Source: Streptomyces parvus (GTDB lineage: Bacteria > Actinomycetota > Actinomycetes > Streptomycetales > Streptomycetaceae). Taken from it: 64,000 nucleotides of DNA. Below, in pieces: positions 1-7,671 of the stretch. The first letter of the stretch is position 1. Every line of letters begins with the position of its first letter. The stretch spans positions 3,782,001 to 3,846,000 of the forward strand of contig NZ_CP135079.1 in NCBI RefSeq assembly GCF_032121415.1, in the 5' to 3' direction. The notes beneath the pieces are model-generated. The model saw only the letters and a list, made by a program, of their open reading frames with translations, was not told the DNA's origin and did not search any database. A program made the position numbers and the translations under genes.

Positions 1-658
1 CCGGCTGATCGGGTGGGCCGGGCCCCCGTTGGAGCAGTGGGCCGACCGGCTCGGCGTGGCGACGGTCACCGAGGCGCAGGCCGTCGTCTGCGCGGCGGTG
101 CGCGAGACGTTCGAGGAGGCGGGCGTCCTGCTCGCCGGGCCGACCGCGACGACCGTGGTCGGCGACACGACCGGGGACGACTGGGAGGCCGACCGGGAGG
201 CGCTGGTCGCCCGGGACCTGTCCTTCGCGGAGTTCCTGGACCGGCGCGGCCTGGTGCTGCGCTCGGACCTGCTGGGCGCCTGGGCGCGGTGGATCACCCC
301 GGAGTTCGAACCGCGCCGCTACGACACCTGGTTCTTCGTCGCCGCGCTCCCCGAGGGGCAGCGCACCCGGGACGTCTCCACCGAGGCCGACCGTACGGTG
401 TGGATCGCCCCGGCGGAGGCCGCCCGCCGCTACGACGCGGGCGAGCTGCTGATGATGCCGCCCACCGTGACCACGCTGCGGGCCCTCGCGCCGTACAGGA
501 CGGCAGAGGAGGCCCTGGAGGCCGCCGACGTGCAGGACATGGCCCCGGTCCTCGCGCAGGCCCGGCTGGAGGGCGACGAGCTGGTGCTGACCTGGCCGGG
601 ACACGACGAGTTCACCAAACACGTGCCCACGGCGGGCGGGGGAGGCGGTGCCGCATGA
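1..658 (+). CDS. NUDIX hydrolase, 5' end outside the window
   Basis: The reading frame is open from the first bases and runs to a TGA at 656-658, so the true start lies upstream. The NUDIX signature RETFEEAG (REx2EExG, which coordinates the catalytic metal) sits near residue 36 of the visible part. It is followed by an acidic insertion and conserved segments such as RYDTWFFVAALPEG, as in the NUDT19-like branch that hydrolyses nucleotide-diphosphate-linked substrates. The substrate cannot be told from sequence. The stop overlaps the start of the downstream MBL hydrolase (ATGA), so the two are translationally coupled. An internal ATG near 29 is unlikely to be the start because homologous sequence continues upstream of it. 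Confidence 0.9.
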   Translation, partial: RLIGWAGPPLEQWADRLGVATVTEAQAVVCAAVRETFEEAGVLLAGPTATTVVGDTTGDDWEADREALVARDLSFAEFLDRRGLVLRSDLLGAWARWITPEFEPRRYDTWFFVAALPEGQRTRDVSTEADRTVWIAPAEAARRYDAGELLMMPPTVTTLRALAPYRTAEEALEAADVQDMAPVLAQARLEGDELVLTWPGHDEFTKHVPTAGGGGGAA

Positions 659-1491
659 CCGACGCAGCCGCCCTGCCCGGACAGCCGCGCGGAACCGTGG
701 TCTCCGGGCCCGCGACCGCCCGTACGGTCAACGTCCTCGCGCCCAACCCGTCCGCGATGACGCTCGACGGGACGAACACCTGGGTCGTGGCCGAGCCCGA
801 CTCCGAGCTCGCCGTCGTCATCGATCCCGGGCCGCTCGACGACGTACACCTGCGGGCCGTGATCGAGGCGGTGGAGCGGTCCGGGCGGCGCGTGGGCCTC
901 ACGCTGCTCACCCATGGGCACCCCGACCACGCGGAGGGCGCGGGCCGCTTCGCGGAGCTGACGGGGACGAAGGTACGGGCCCTGGACGCGGCGCTGCGGC
1001 TGGGCGACGAGGGCCTCGCGGCGGGCGACGTGATCACCACCGGCGGCCTGGAGCTGCGCGTGGTGCCGACGCCGGGGCACACCGCGGACTCGCTCTCGTT
1101 CCACCTGCCCGCCGACCGGGCGGTGCTGACGGGCGACACGGTCCTCGGCCGCGGTACGACGGTGGTCGCGCACCCGGACGGGCGGCTCGGCGACTACCTG
1201 GACTCGCTGCGGCGGCTGCGGTCGCTGACGGTGGACGACGGCGTCCGCACGGTGCTGCCGGGCCACGGGCCGGTGCTGGATGACGCGCAGGGGGCGGTGG
1301 AGTTCTACCTGGCCCACCGCGCCGGCCGGCTCGCCCAGGTGGAGACGGCGGTGGAGGCCGGGCACCGTACGCCGTCGGATGTGGTGGCGGCGGTCTACGC
1401 CGACGTGGACCGCTCCCTGTGGCCGGCCGCCGAGCTGTCGGTCCGGGCGCAGCTGGAATACCTGACCGAGCACGGGCTGATCCAGGGCTGA
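655..1491 (+). CDS. MBL-fold metallo-hydrolase
   Basis: This is a 278-residue metallo-beta-lactamase-fold enzyme. The metal-binding motif THGHPDHAEG lies at residues 86-95 (HxHxDH at 87-92). Further ligand regions are PTPGHTADS, TGDTVLG and LPGHGPV, in the order usual for glyoxalase-II/RNase Z-like hydrolases, and a C-terminal helical extension resembles the LACTB2-like branch. The ATG at 655 overlaps the upstream NUDIX stop, which fixes the start and shows an operon. In M. tuberculosis an MBL protein (Rv3677c, from memory) also sits next to crp. The substrate is unknown. Confidence 0.92.
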   Translation: MTDAAALPGQPRGTVVSGPATARTVNVLAPNPSAMTLDGTNTWVVAEPDSELAVVIDPGPLDDVHLRAVIEAVERSGRRVGLTLLTHGHPDHAEGAGRFAELTGTKVRALDAALRLGDEGLAAGDVITTGGLELRVVPTPGHTADSLSFHLPADRAVLTGDTVLGRGTTVVAHPDGRLGDYLDSLRRLRSLTVDDGVRTVLPGHGPVLDDAQGAVEFYLAHRAGRLAQVETAVEAGHRTPSDVVAAVYADVDRSLWPAAELSVRAQLEYLTEHGLIQG

Positions 1492-1506
1492 GCCCTGGAT
1501 CAGCGC

Positions 1507-1529
1507 CGGGGCGCCCTCGGGGCGCCCCG
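1507..1529. terminator. GC hairpin between convergent genes
   Basis: CGGGGCGCC at 1507-1515 pairs perfectly with 1521-1529 around a 5-nt loop. It lies between the convergent MBL gene and crp, so it can end transcription from both sides. There is no T-tract, which is normal in Streptomyces. Confidence 0.65.
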
Positions 1530-1539
1530 AGGACGCGTC

Positions 1540-2214
1540 TCAGCGCGAGCGCTTCGCCAGCCGCTCGACGTCCAGCAGGATGACCGCGCGGGCCTCCAGG
1601 CGCAGCCAGCCGCGCCCCGCGAAGTCCGCGAGCGCCTTGTTGACCGTCTCGCGGGAGGCGCCGACCAGCTGGGCCAGCTCCTCCTGGGTGAGGTCGTGCA
1701 CGACGTGGATGCCTTCCTCGGACTGGACGCCGAAGCGGCGCGACAGGTCCAGGAGGGCGCGGGCGACACGGCCCGGCACATCGGAGAAGACCAGGTCGGA
1801 CATCTGGTCGTTGGTCTTGCGCAGCCGTCGGGCGACCGCGCGCAGCAGCGCGGTGGCCACCTCGGGCCGGGCGTTCAGCCAGGGCTGCAGGTCGCCGTGG
1901 CCGAGGCCGAGGAGCTTGACCTCGGTCAGCGCGGAGGCGGTCGCCGTACGGGGGCCCGGGTCGAAGAGCGACAGCTCCCCGATCAGCTCGCCGGGGCCGA
2001 GCACGGCCAGCATGTTCTCGCGCCCGTCGGGCGAGGTGCGGTGGAGCTTCACCTTGCCCTCGGTGACCACGTACAGGCGGTCACCCTGGTCGCCCTCGTG
2101 GAACAGCGCGTCTCCGCGCGCGAGGGTCACCTCACTCATCGAGGCGCGGAGCTCCGCGGCCTGCTCGTCATCGAGCGCCGCGAAAAGCGGGGCGCGCCGC
2201 AGAACGTCGTCCAC
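1540..2214 (-). CDS. crp: Crp/Fnr-family cAMP receptor protein
   Basis: This 224-residue global regulator has an N-terminal cyclic-nucleotide-binding domain (about residues 15-115, including the PGELIGELSLFD phosphate-binding cassette and GPRTATASALT). A dimerisation helix follows, then a C-terminal winged helix (about 150-215) with LTQEELAQLVGASRETVNKAL as recognition segment. Length and sequence match the Streptomyces Crp (SCO3571 in S. coelicolor, from memory), which affects spore germination, growth and antibiotic production. It is divergent from nth, and a Crp-like palindrome lies 63 bp upstream of its start, suggesting autoregulation. Confidence 0.95.
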   Translation of the reverse strand: MDDVLRRAPLFAALDDEQAAELRASMSEVTLARGDALFHEGDQGDRLYVVTEGKVKLHRTSPDGRENMLAVLGPGELIGELSLFDPGPRTATASALTEVKLLGLGHGDLQPWLNARPEVATALLRAVARRLRKTNDQMSDLVFSDVPGRVARALLDLSRRFGVQSEEGIHVVHDLTQEELAQLVGASRETVNKALADFAGRGWLRLEARAVILLDVERLAKRSR

Positions 2215-2276
2215 GAGTTCTCTCCTTGTCGGCCTGTCCAGGGAACCGTGGTCCCCATCATGCCGGACGGTAAAAC

Positions 2277-2292
2277 AGTGCGATCAATCACA
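2277..2292 (-). promoter_or_regulatory. Candidate Crp-binding site upstream of crp
   Basis: On the minus strand the sequence is TGTGA, a 6-base spacer (TTGATC), then GCACT, close to the TGTGA-N6-TCACA Crp palindrome (8 of 10 half-site bases). It lies in the otherwise gene-free crp-nth intergenic region, 63 bp from the crp start, where autoregulation or control of both divergent genes is possible. Prediction only. Confidence 0.45.
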
Positions 2293-2584
2293 AACCAGTT
2301 TGACGCACGGGCGTGCCGGACCCTACGGCAGGGGGCCGATCGGGGGCGGATACGCCGTGGCAAGGGTGGTTGTCGGTGCCTGGCCCTAGGCTGGCCGGGT
2401 GTCCGGATCACCGGGGAGAGCGCAGGCCAAGGGGGCTGACGGGGTGGTGAAGGGGGAGGATTCCGCCATGGGCGAACAACCCCGGCCGCGCCCGAAGAAT
2501 GCCGCGAATGGCTCCCCCGGAGACGCGCACGGTTCCCCCGGAGGGCCGGGGAAGACGTTCGGGAAGTCGGCCAGGAGGTCCGCA

Positions 2585-3415
2585 GTGTCATCGTCAACGC
2601 CCGGCACAACCGGAAAGAAAGTGAAGGCGGCCCCGCGCAAGGCGCCGAAGGCCGAGTCCCGTCTCGCGATGGTCCGCCGGGCGCGCCGGATCAACCGCGA
2701 GCTCGCCGAGGTCTATCCGTACGCCCACCCCGAGCTGGACTTCCGCAACCCCTTCGAGCTCCTCGTGGCCACGGTCCTCTCCGCCCAGACCACCGACCTG
2801 AGGGTCAACCAGACGACGCCCGCGCTCTTCGCCGCGTACCCCACGCCCGAGGACATGGCGGCGGCGGTTCCGGAGGAGATGGAGGAGATCATCCGGCCGA
2901 CCGGGTTCTTCCGGGCCAAGACGAAGTCGCTGCTCGGCCTCTCGGCGGCGCTCCGGGACGAGTTCGGCGGTGAGGTCCCAGGGCGTCTGGAGGATCTCGT
3001 CAAGCTGCCCGGCGTCGGCCGCAAGACCGCCAATGTCGTTCTCGGCAATGCTTTCGGCGTCCCGGGGATCACTGTCGACACGCACTTCGGGCGCCTGGTG
3101 CGGCGCTGGAAGTGGACGGACGAGGAGGACCCGGTGAAGGTCGAGGCGGTCGTCGCCGGGATCTTCCCCAAGAGCGAGTGGACGATGCTGTCGCACCGCG
3201 TCGTGTTCCACGGCCGCCGGATCTGCCACGCCCGCAAACCCGCCTGCGGGGCCTGCCCCATCGCCCCGCTCTGCCCGTCGTACGGGGAGGGCGAGACCGA
3301 TCCGGAGAAGGCCAGGAAGCTCCTGAAGTACGAGATGGGCGGTTATCCGGGGCAGCGGCTCAGCCCGCCCGCCGACTACCCGGGCAAGCCCGCGCCCGCG
3401 CTGGGGAACGGGTGA
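2585..3415 (+). CDS. nth: Endonuclease III, DNA glycosylase/AP lyase
   Basis: This base-excision repair enzyme removes oxidised pyrimidines and nicks abasic sites. The helix-hairpin-helix motif LPGVGRKTANV carries the catalytic lysine (K147) and VDTHFGR the catalytic aspartate (D165). The C-terminal [4Fe-4S] loop has cysteines 214, 221, 224 and 230 (C-x6-C-x2-C-x5-C), the classic Nth spacing. I prefer the GTG at 2585 because AGGAGG (2573-2578) precedes it and third-position GC falls upstream. An ATG at 2468 with a purine-rich leader would add 39 residues, and a GTG at 2399 is also open. A linker and short tail make it longer than the 211-residue E. coli enzyme. Confidence 0.93.
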   Translation: MSSSTPGTTGKKVKAAPRKAPKAESRLAMVRRARRINRELAEVYPYAHPELDFRNPFELLVATVLSAQTTDLRVNQTTPALFAAYPTPEDMAAAVPEEMEEIIRPTGFFRAKTKSLLGLSAALRDEFGGEVPGRLEDLVKLPGVGRKTANVVLGNAFGVPGITVDTHFGRLVRRWKWTDEEDPVKVEAVVAGIFPKSEWTMLSHRVVFHGRRICHARKPACGACPIAPLCPSYGEGETDPEKARKLLKYEMGGYPGQRLSPPADYPGKPAPALGNG

Positions 3416-3619
3416 GCGGCCAAGGGGTGAGGGACCAACGTGTGAGGGACCTCGGAACGGACCGCGCGGAGTGACCGGAACAGATCGCCCCGAGAACGGA
3501 TGAAACCCCGGGACGGATTCCTTCCTCAGGTTCACTCTCAGGGCGGATTCCTTCCCCAGGACGGAGCGGCTCGGAACGAAATGGCCGATGACAGGCGTTG
3601 TGAATCGACGGGGGTGCCT

Positions 3620-4381
3620 ATGACGCACACGCATGCACACAGCACGGCGCAGGCCGGGAACGGCCCCGCCGGGAGCCCGCCGGGCCACGGCCCCGTCAGC
3701 CGTGTTACCGGCATGGCCGTCGACGTCACCACCGACGGCCTGCCCGCCTGGCTCGACCCCGTCGCCGCGGCCGCGCGCAGCGTCCGGCCGCATCAGCTCA
3801 GCCGTTTCCTGCCGCCCGAGAGCGGGGCGGGCCGGCAGTCCGCCGTCCTGGTCCTGTTCGGCGAGGGGGAGCGCGGACCCGAACTGCTGCTCATGGAGCG
3901 GGCCGGGACCCTGCGCTCCCACGCCGGGCAGCCGTCCTTCCCCGGGGGCGCGCTGGATCCCGAGGACGGCGACCAGGCCACCACCGGGCCCCTGCGCGCC
4001 GCGCTGCGCGAGGCCGAGGAGGAGACCGGGCTCGACCCCCGGGGCGTCCAGCTCTTCGGCGTGCTGCCCCGCCTCTACATCCCGGTCAGCAGCTTCGTCG
4101 TGACGCCCGTGCTCGGCTGGTGGCGGACGCCCAGCCCGGTCGGGGTGGTCGATCCGGCCGAGACGGCCCGGGTCTTCACGGTCCCCGTGGCGGATCTCAC
4201 GGATCCCGAGAATCGGGCGACGGCCGTCCATCCGAGCGGGCACAGCGGCCCGGCATTCCTGGTCGAATCGGCCCTCGTCTGGGGTTTCACGGCCGGAGTG
4301 ATCGACCGGATCGTGCACTACGCGGGCTGGGAACGCCCCTGGGACAGGACCAGACAGGTGCCGCTCGACTGGCGCGCATGA
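3620..4381 (+). CDS. NUDIX hydrolase, CoA pyrophosphatase type
   Basis: This 253-residue protein has the extended NUDIX box of the CoA-pyrophosphatase (NudL/PCD1) group: FPGGALDPEDGD from about residue 107, then REAEEETGLD about 20 residues later. The preceding LRSHAGQPSFPGG matches the UPF0035 signature of enzymes that cleave CoA into 3',5'-ADP and phosphopantetheine. It lies between nth and the MarP-like protease, as in M. tuberculosis (Rv3672c, from memory). The start is uncertain: ATG 3620 follows a G-rich stretch, and ATG 3714 would remove a low-complexity His/Gly/Pro leader. Confidence 0.88.
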   Translation: MTHTHAHSTAQAGNGPAGSPPGHGPVSRVTGMAVDVTTDGLPAWLDPVAAAARSVRPHQLSRFLPPESGAGRQSAVLVLFGEGERGPELLLMERAGTLRSHAGQPSFPGGALDPEDGDQATTGPLRAALREAEEETGLDPRGVQLFGVLPRLYIPVSSFVVTPVLGWWRTPSPVGVVDPAETARVFTVPVADLTDPENRATAVHPSGHSGPAFLVESALVWGFTAGVIDRIVHYAGWERPWDRTRQVPLDWRA

Positions 4382-4472
4382 CACGCTGGCTGTTCTGCTG
4401 CGCTGTTCCGGGCCCGGCCCGGACCCCGTCACCACCGACGGGCCAGGTGACGAAACTGCGAGGCTACAGACG

Positions 4473-5678
4473 GTGAACGTGCTGGACATCCTGCTGCTGC
4501 TGGCTGCCGTGTGGTTCGCGGTCATCGGCTATCGCCAGGGTTTCGTCGTCGGCATCCTGTCGGTGATCGGCTTCCTCGGGGGCGGCCTCGTCGCCGTCTA
4601 TCTGCTGCCGGTCATCTGGGACCGGGTGACCGAGGACGCCGAGGTCTCCACGGCGGTCGCCATCGGCGCGGTCGTCGTGGTGATCATCTGTGCCTCGGTC
4701 GGCCAGGCCTTCACCACCCACCTGGGCAACAAACTCCGCCGGTACATCACCTGGTCGCCCGCGCGCGCCCTGGACGCCACCGGCGGCGCCCTGGTCAACG
4801 TGGTGGCCATGCTGCTGGTGGCCTGGATGATCGGCCTGCTGCTGGCGGGCACCTCGCTGCCGACCCTCGGCAAGGAGGTCCGCAGCTCCTCGGTGCTGCT
4901 CGGCGTCGACCGGGTGATGCCGAACCAGGCGCCCAGCTGGTTCCAGGACTTCTCCTCCGTCCTCGCGCAGAACGGCTTCCCGCAGGTCTTCAGCCCGTTC
5001 GCCAACGAGCCGATCACCGAGGTGAAGGCCCCGGACCCGGCCCTCGTGGGCAGCCCGGTGGCCGCCCGCGCCAAGAAGTCGATCGTCAAGGTCGTGGGTA
5101 CGGCACCGAGCTGCGGCAAGGTCCTCGAAGGGACCGGCTTCGTCTTCTCCGAGCGCCGGGTGATGACCAACGCCCACGTGGTCGGCGGCGTGGACGAGCC
5201 CACCGTCCAGATCGGCGGCGAGGGCCGGCTGTACGACGCGAAGGTCGTCCTCTACGACTGGCAGCGCGACATCGCGGTCCTGGACGTCCCCGACCTGCGG
5301 GCCAGGCCCCTGCAGTTCACCGGCCCGGACGACGACGCGGAGACCGGCGACAGCGCGATCGTCGCGGGCTTCCCCGAGAACGGCGCGTACGACGTGCGCT
5401 CGGCCCGCGTCCGCGCCCGGATCAACGCCGACGGCCCGGACATCTACCACCGGGGCACGGTGCGCCGCGATGTGTACTCGCTCTTCGCGACGGTACGCCA
5501 GGGCAACTCGGGCGGACCGCTGCTCACTCCGGACGGAAAGGTGTACGGAGTGGTGTTCGCCAAGTCGCTCGACGACCCCGACACGGGCTACGCGCTGACG
5601 GCGGACGAGATCCGTGAGGACATCGAGATCGGCCGCGCCGCCAACCAGCAGGTCGACAGCCAGGGCTGCGCCCTCTAG
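4473..5678 (+). CDS. MarP-like membrane-anchored serine protease (CvpA + trypsin-like domains)
   Basis: The N-terminal ~165 residues form a CvpA-type domain with four predicted membrane helices. A periplasmic-side chymotrypsin-fold domain follows. The catalytic triad is visible as His235 (TNAHVVGG), Asp266 (QRDIAVLDV) and Ser346 (QGNSGGPL), nearly the positions I recall for M. tuberculosis MarP (Rv3671c), which is needed for acid and oxidative stress resistance. Two cysteines in the protease domain (near CGK and the C-terminal QGCAL) could form the redox-sensitive disulfide known for MarP. The start is GTG 4473. It follows the NUDIX gene by about 90 bp and is probably co-transcribed. Confidence 0.93.
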   Translation: MNVLDILLLLAAVWFAVIGYRQGFVVGILSVIGFLGGGLVAVYLLPVIWDRVTEDAEVSTAVAIGAVVVVIICASVGQAFTTHLGNKLRRYITWSPARALDATGGALVNVVAMLLVAWMIGLLLAGTSLPTLGKEVRSSSVLLGVDRVMPNQAPSWFQDFSSVLAQNGFPQVFSPFANEPITEVKAPDPALVGSPVAARAKKSIVKVVGTAPSCGKVLEGTGFVFSERRVMTNAHVVGGVDEPTVQIGGEGRLYDAKVVLYDWQRDIAVLDVPDLRARPLQFTGPDDDAETGDSAIVAGFPENGAYDVRSARVRARINADGPDIYHRGTVRRDVYSLFATVRQGNSGGPLLTPDGKVYGVVFAKSLDDPDTGYALTADEIREDIEIGRAANQQVDSQGCAL

Positions 5679-6072
5679 GGCCTGTCGTCAGACCCCGCGG
5701 CCGGGGCAGGACCCCGGGGAGCCTTTCAGGCCCCGGGGATCCTCTGGCGGGGGTCAGTTACGGGGGTGGCGGAGCCGTGCCGAGACCCAGCGGGCCCGAC
5801 GGCGGAGGATGCGGGAAATCCCGAGACGGGAACGGTGAAGGTCATGCACTTGGTGCACCCGGCCGCGAGGGCCGCCCCCCTCATGAGTGCTCACACCGGC
5901 TGAGACGGTGGAGCGGCGGTTGCGTGCTTCGTCAGTGAAGTCGTGCGTCCAGCCCATACCCCGACGTCTGCCCGTGACCCAAGGTCGGTAATCGTGCGCG
6001 AGTCAGCCAATTGGCCTATGCGGCAGGCAATTGGCTGTTCGTCGGACACCTGTGCCAGGGCGGGGCCGGCGG
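5679..6072. other. Gene-free convergent interval with two palindromes
   Basis: No supported gene lies between the convergent protease and alpha/beta hydrolase genes. Near 5711-5740 two CCCCGGGG palindromes flank a short spacer. At 6004-6013 and 6028-6037 there is a perfect 10-bp inverted repeat (CAGCCAATTG / CAATTGGCTG, 14-bp spacer) that is strikingly AT-rich for this genome. Either could terminate transcription from both sides, and the second also looks like a protein-binding site. Confidence 0.5.
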
Positions 6073-7095
6073 CTACCGGTCCGGCTCGGGGTCGTTGAGC
6101 CAGTTGATGAGTTCGGTGGAGAAGCCGATCGGATCCTCCTCGTGCGGGAAGTGCCCGACACCGTCGAAAAGTCGCCACCGGTAGGGCGCCTCGACGTACT
6201 CGCCGGACCCGGCCGAACTGCGGGTGCGGACCGCCGGGTCGAGTGAACCGTGCAGGTGCAGCGTGGGCACCCGGACCGGGCGCTTCATCCGCCGGTTGAA
6301 CTGGATCCCGTCCGGACGCGCCATCGACCGCACCATCCAGCGGTACGGCTCGATCGAGCAGTGGGCGGTCGAGGGGATGCTCATGGCCCGCCGGTAGACG
6401 CCCAGGGTCTCCTCGTCGGGGAACTCCGGGGTGCGGGGGCCCGCCCAGTCCTGGATGAGATTCCCCACCAGGGCGGCGTCGTCCGCGAGGAGTTGACGCT
6501 CCGGCAGCCACGGGCGCTGGAAGCCCCAGACGTACGAACCGGCCCGCGACTGGGCGAAGTCCGACAGCATCGAGGAGCGCCAGCGGCGCGGGTGCGGCAT
6601 CGAGGAGACGACGAGCCGGCGGACCAGCTTGGGCCGCATGACGGCGGCCGTCCAGGCGAGGTAGCCGCCGAGGTCGTGGCCGACCAGGGCCGCGTCGGGC
6701 TCACCGAGGGAGCGGATCACGCCGGTGACATCGAGGGCCAGGTTGGCGGGGTCGTAACCCCGCGGCGTACGGTCGCTGCCGCCCACCCCGCGCAGATCCA
6801 TCGCGACCGCCCGGAAGCCGGCGTCGGCGAGCGCGGTCATCTGGTGGCGCCAGGTCCACCAGAACTGCGGGAAGCCGTGCAGCAGGAGCACGAGCGGCCC
6901 GTCGCCCAGCTCGGCGATGTGGAAGCGCGCACCGTTGGCGGCCACGTCGCGGTGGGTCCAGGGGCCGTCGAGCCGCACCGGCCCCCCGGCCGCGGTCCGG
7001 CCCGAGGGGCCGGTGGCCGGGTCGGACGGGGCAGCCGGACCCTCCGGGTCCCCGGGACCCGTCGGGCCGAATGCGCTGGAATCGGGAACGGTCAT
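6073..7095 (-). CDS. Alpha/beta-fold hydrolase, epoxide-hydrolase (EphE-like)
   Basis: This 340-residue protein has the oxyanion-hole motif HGFPQFWWTWR, the nucleophile elbow VGHDLGGY (Asp nucleophile, typical of epoxide hydrolases rather than Ser esterases) and a C-terminal catalytic His in GVGHFPHEE. About 40 N-terminal residues are Pro/Gly-rich and may not belong to the folded domain. Its first codon overlaps the end of the upstream membrane protein (ATGA), so it is the last gene of an nhaA-membrane protein-hydrolase operon. M. tuberculosis has ephE (Rv3670) in the equivalent place (from memory). The substrate is unknown. Confidence 0.9.
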   Translation of the reverse strand: MTVPDSSAFGPTGPGDPEGPAAPSDPATGPSGRTAAGGPVRLDGPWTHRDVAANGARFHIAELGDGPLVLLLHGFPQFWWTWRHQMTALADAGFRAVAMDLRGVGGSDRTPRGYDPANLALDVTGVIRSLGEPDAALVGHDLGGYLAWTAAVMRPKLVRRLVVSSMPHPRRWRSSMLSDFAQSRAGSYVWGFQRPWLPERQLLADDAALVGNLIQDWAGPRTPEFPDEETLGVYRRAMSIPSTAHCSIEPYRWMVRSMARPDGIQFNRRMKRPVRVPTLHLHGSLDPAVRTRSSAGSGEYVEAPYRWRLFDGVGHFPHEEDPIGFSTELINWLNDPEPDR

Positions 7096-7631
7096 GTGGA
7101 CGAGCGTGCCACAGCGTCGGCCTTGTCCTGACCGGAGCCGCCTTCGACGCTCTTCCTCGCCGGCGAACTGCCGGAGACGGCGGAGCGCTCGATGATCGCG
7201 GCGGCCTCGATCGACGGGCGCGGATGCGGCTTGGCCTTCTGCAGGACGGCGGCGGTCTGCTTGGCGGAGGCGATGGACTTCTCCGGCGGCTTGATCTTCT
7301 TGAACTTCCGCAGGCCGATGAAGGCGATCAGCGCGGCCAGCAGGATGAAGGCGCCGGCCACGATCAGGAAGGACCAGGCCAGGCCCAGGCCCAGGTTGTG
7401 GATCCCGTACGCGGCCGCGAAGCTCAGCATCGGCATCGTGAACAGCAGCAGCACGCCCGCGGCGATGAACGCCGCACTGCCGACCGCCCCGCGCTTGACG
7501 TCCTGCCGCACCTCCGCCTTGGCCAGGGCGATCTCGTCGTGCACCAGCGCGGACATCTCGGCCGTCGCCGAAGCGACCAGCTGCCCGATGCTCCGGTCCG
7601 TACTGCCCGCGTAGTTGCCGGGGTCGCTCAT
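7092..7631 (-). CDS. Holin-superfamily-III-like small membrane protein
   Basis: This 179-residue protein has an amphipathic N-terminus, two membrane helices (about residues 50-75 and 83-108) and a basic C-terminal tail rich in Lys/Pro/Ser. It belongs to the actinobacterial phage-holin-family-like proteins, which are not known to lyse cells; a membrane-organising role is only a guess. The ATG at 7631 is preferred over an upstream in-frame start because homology-like sequence begins at MSDPGNYAGST and the longer form would run into nhaA. It starts about 40 bp after the nhaA stop and overlaps the hydrolase by 4 bp. Confidence 0.85.
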   Translation of the reverse strand: MSDPGNYAGSTDRSIGQLVASATAEMSALVHDEIALAKAEVRQDVKRGAVGSAAFIAAGVLLLFTMPMLSFAAAYGIHNLGLGLAWSFLIVAGAFILLAALIAFIGLRKFKKIKPPEKSIASAKQTAAVLQKAKPHPRPSIEAAAIIERSAVSGSSPARKSVEGGSGQDKADAVARSST

Positions 7632-7671
7632 CCCTGACTCCCTCTCCGTCTTCGACACATCCGATGTCAGA

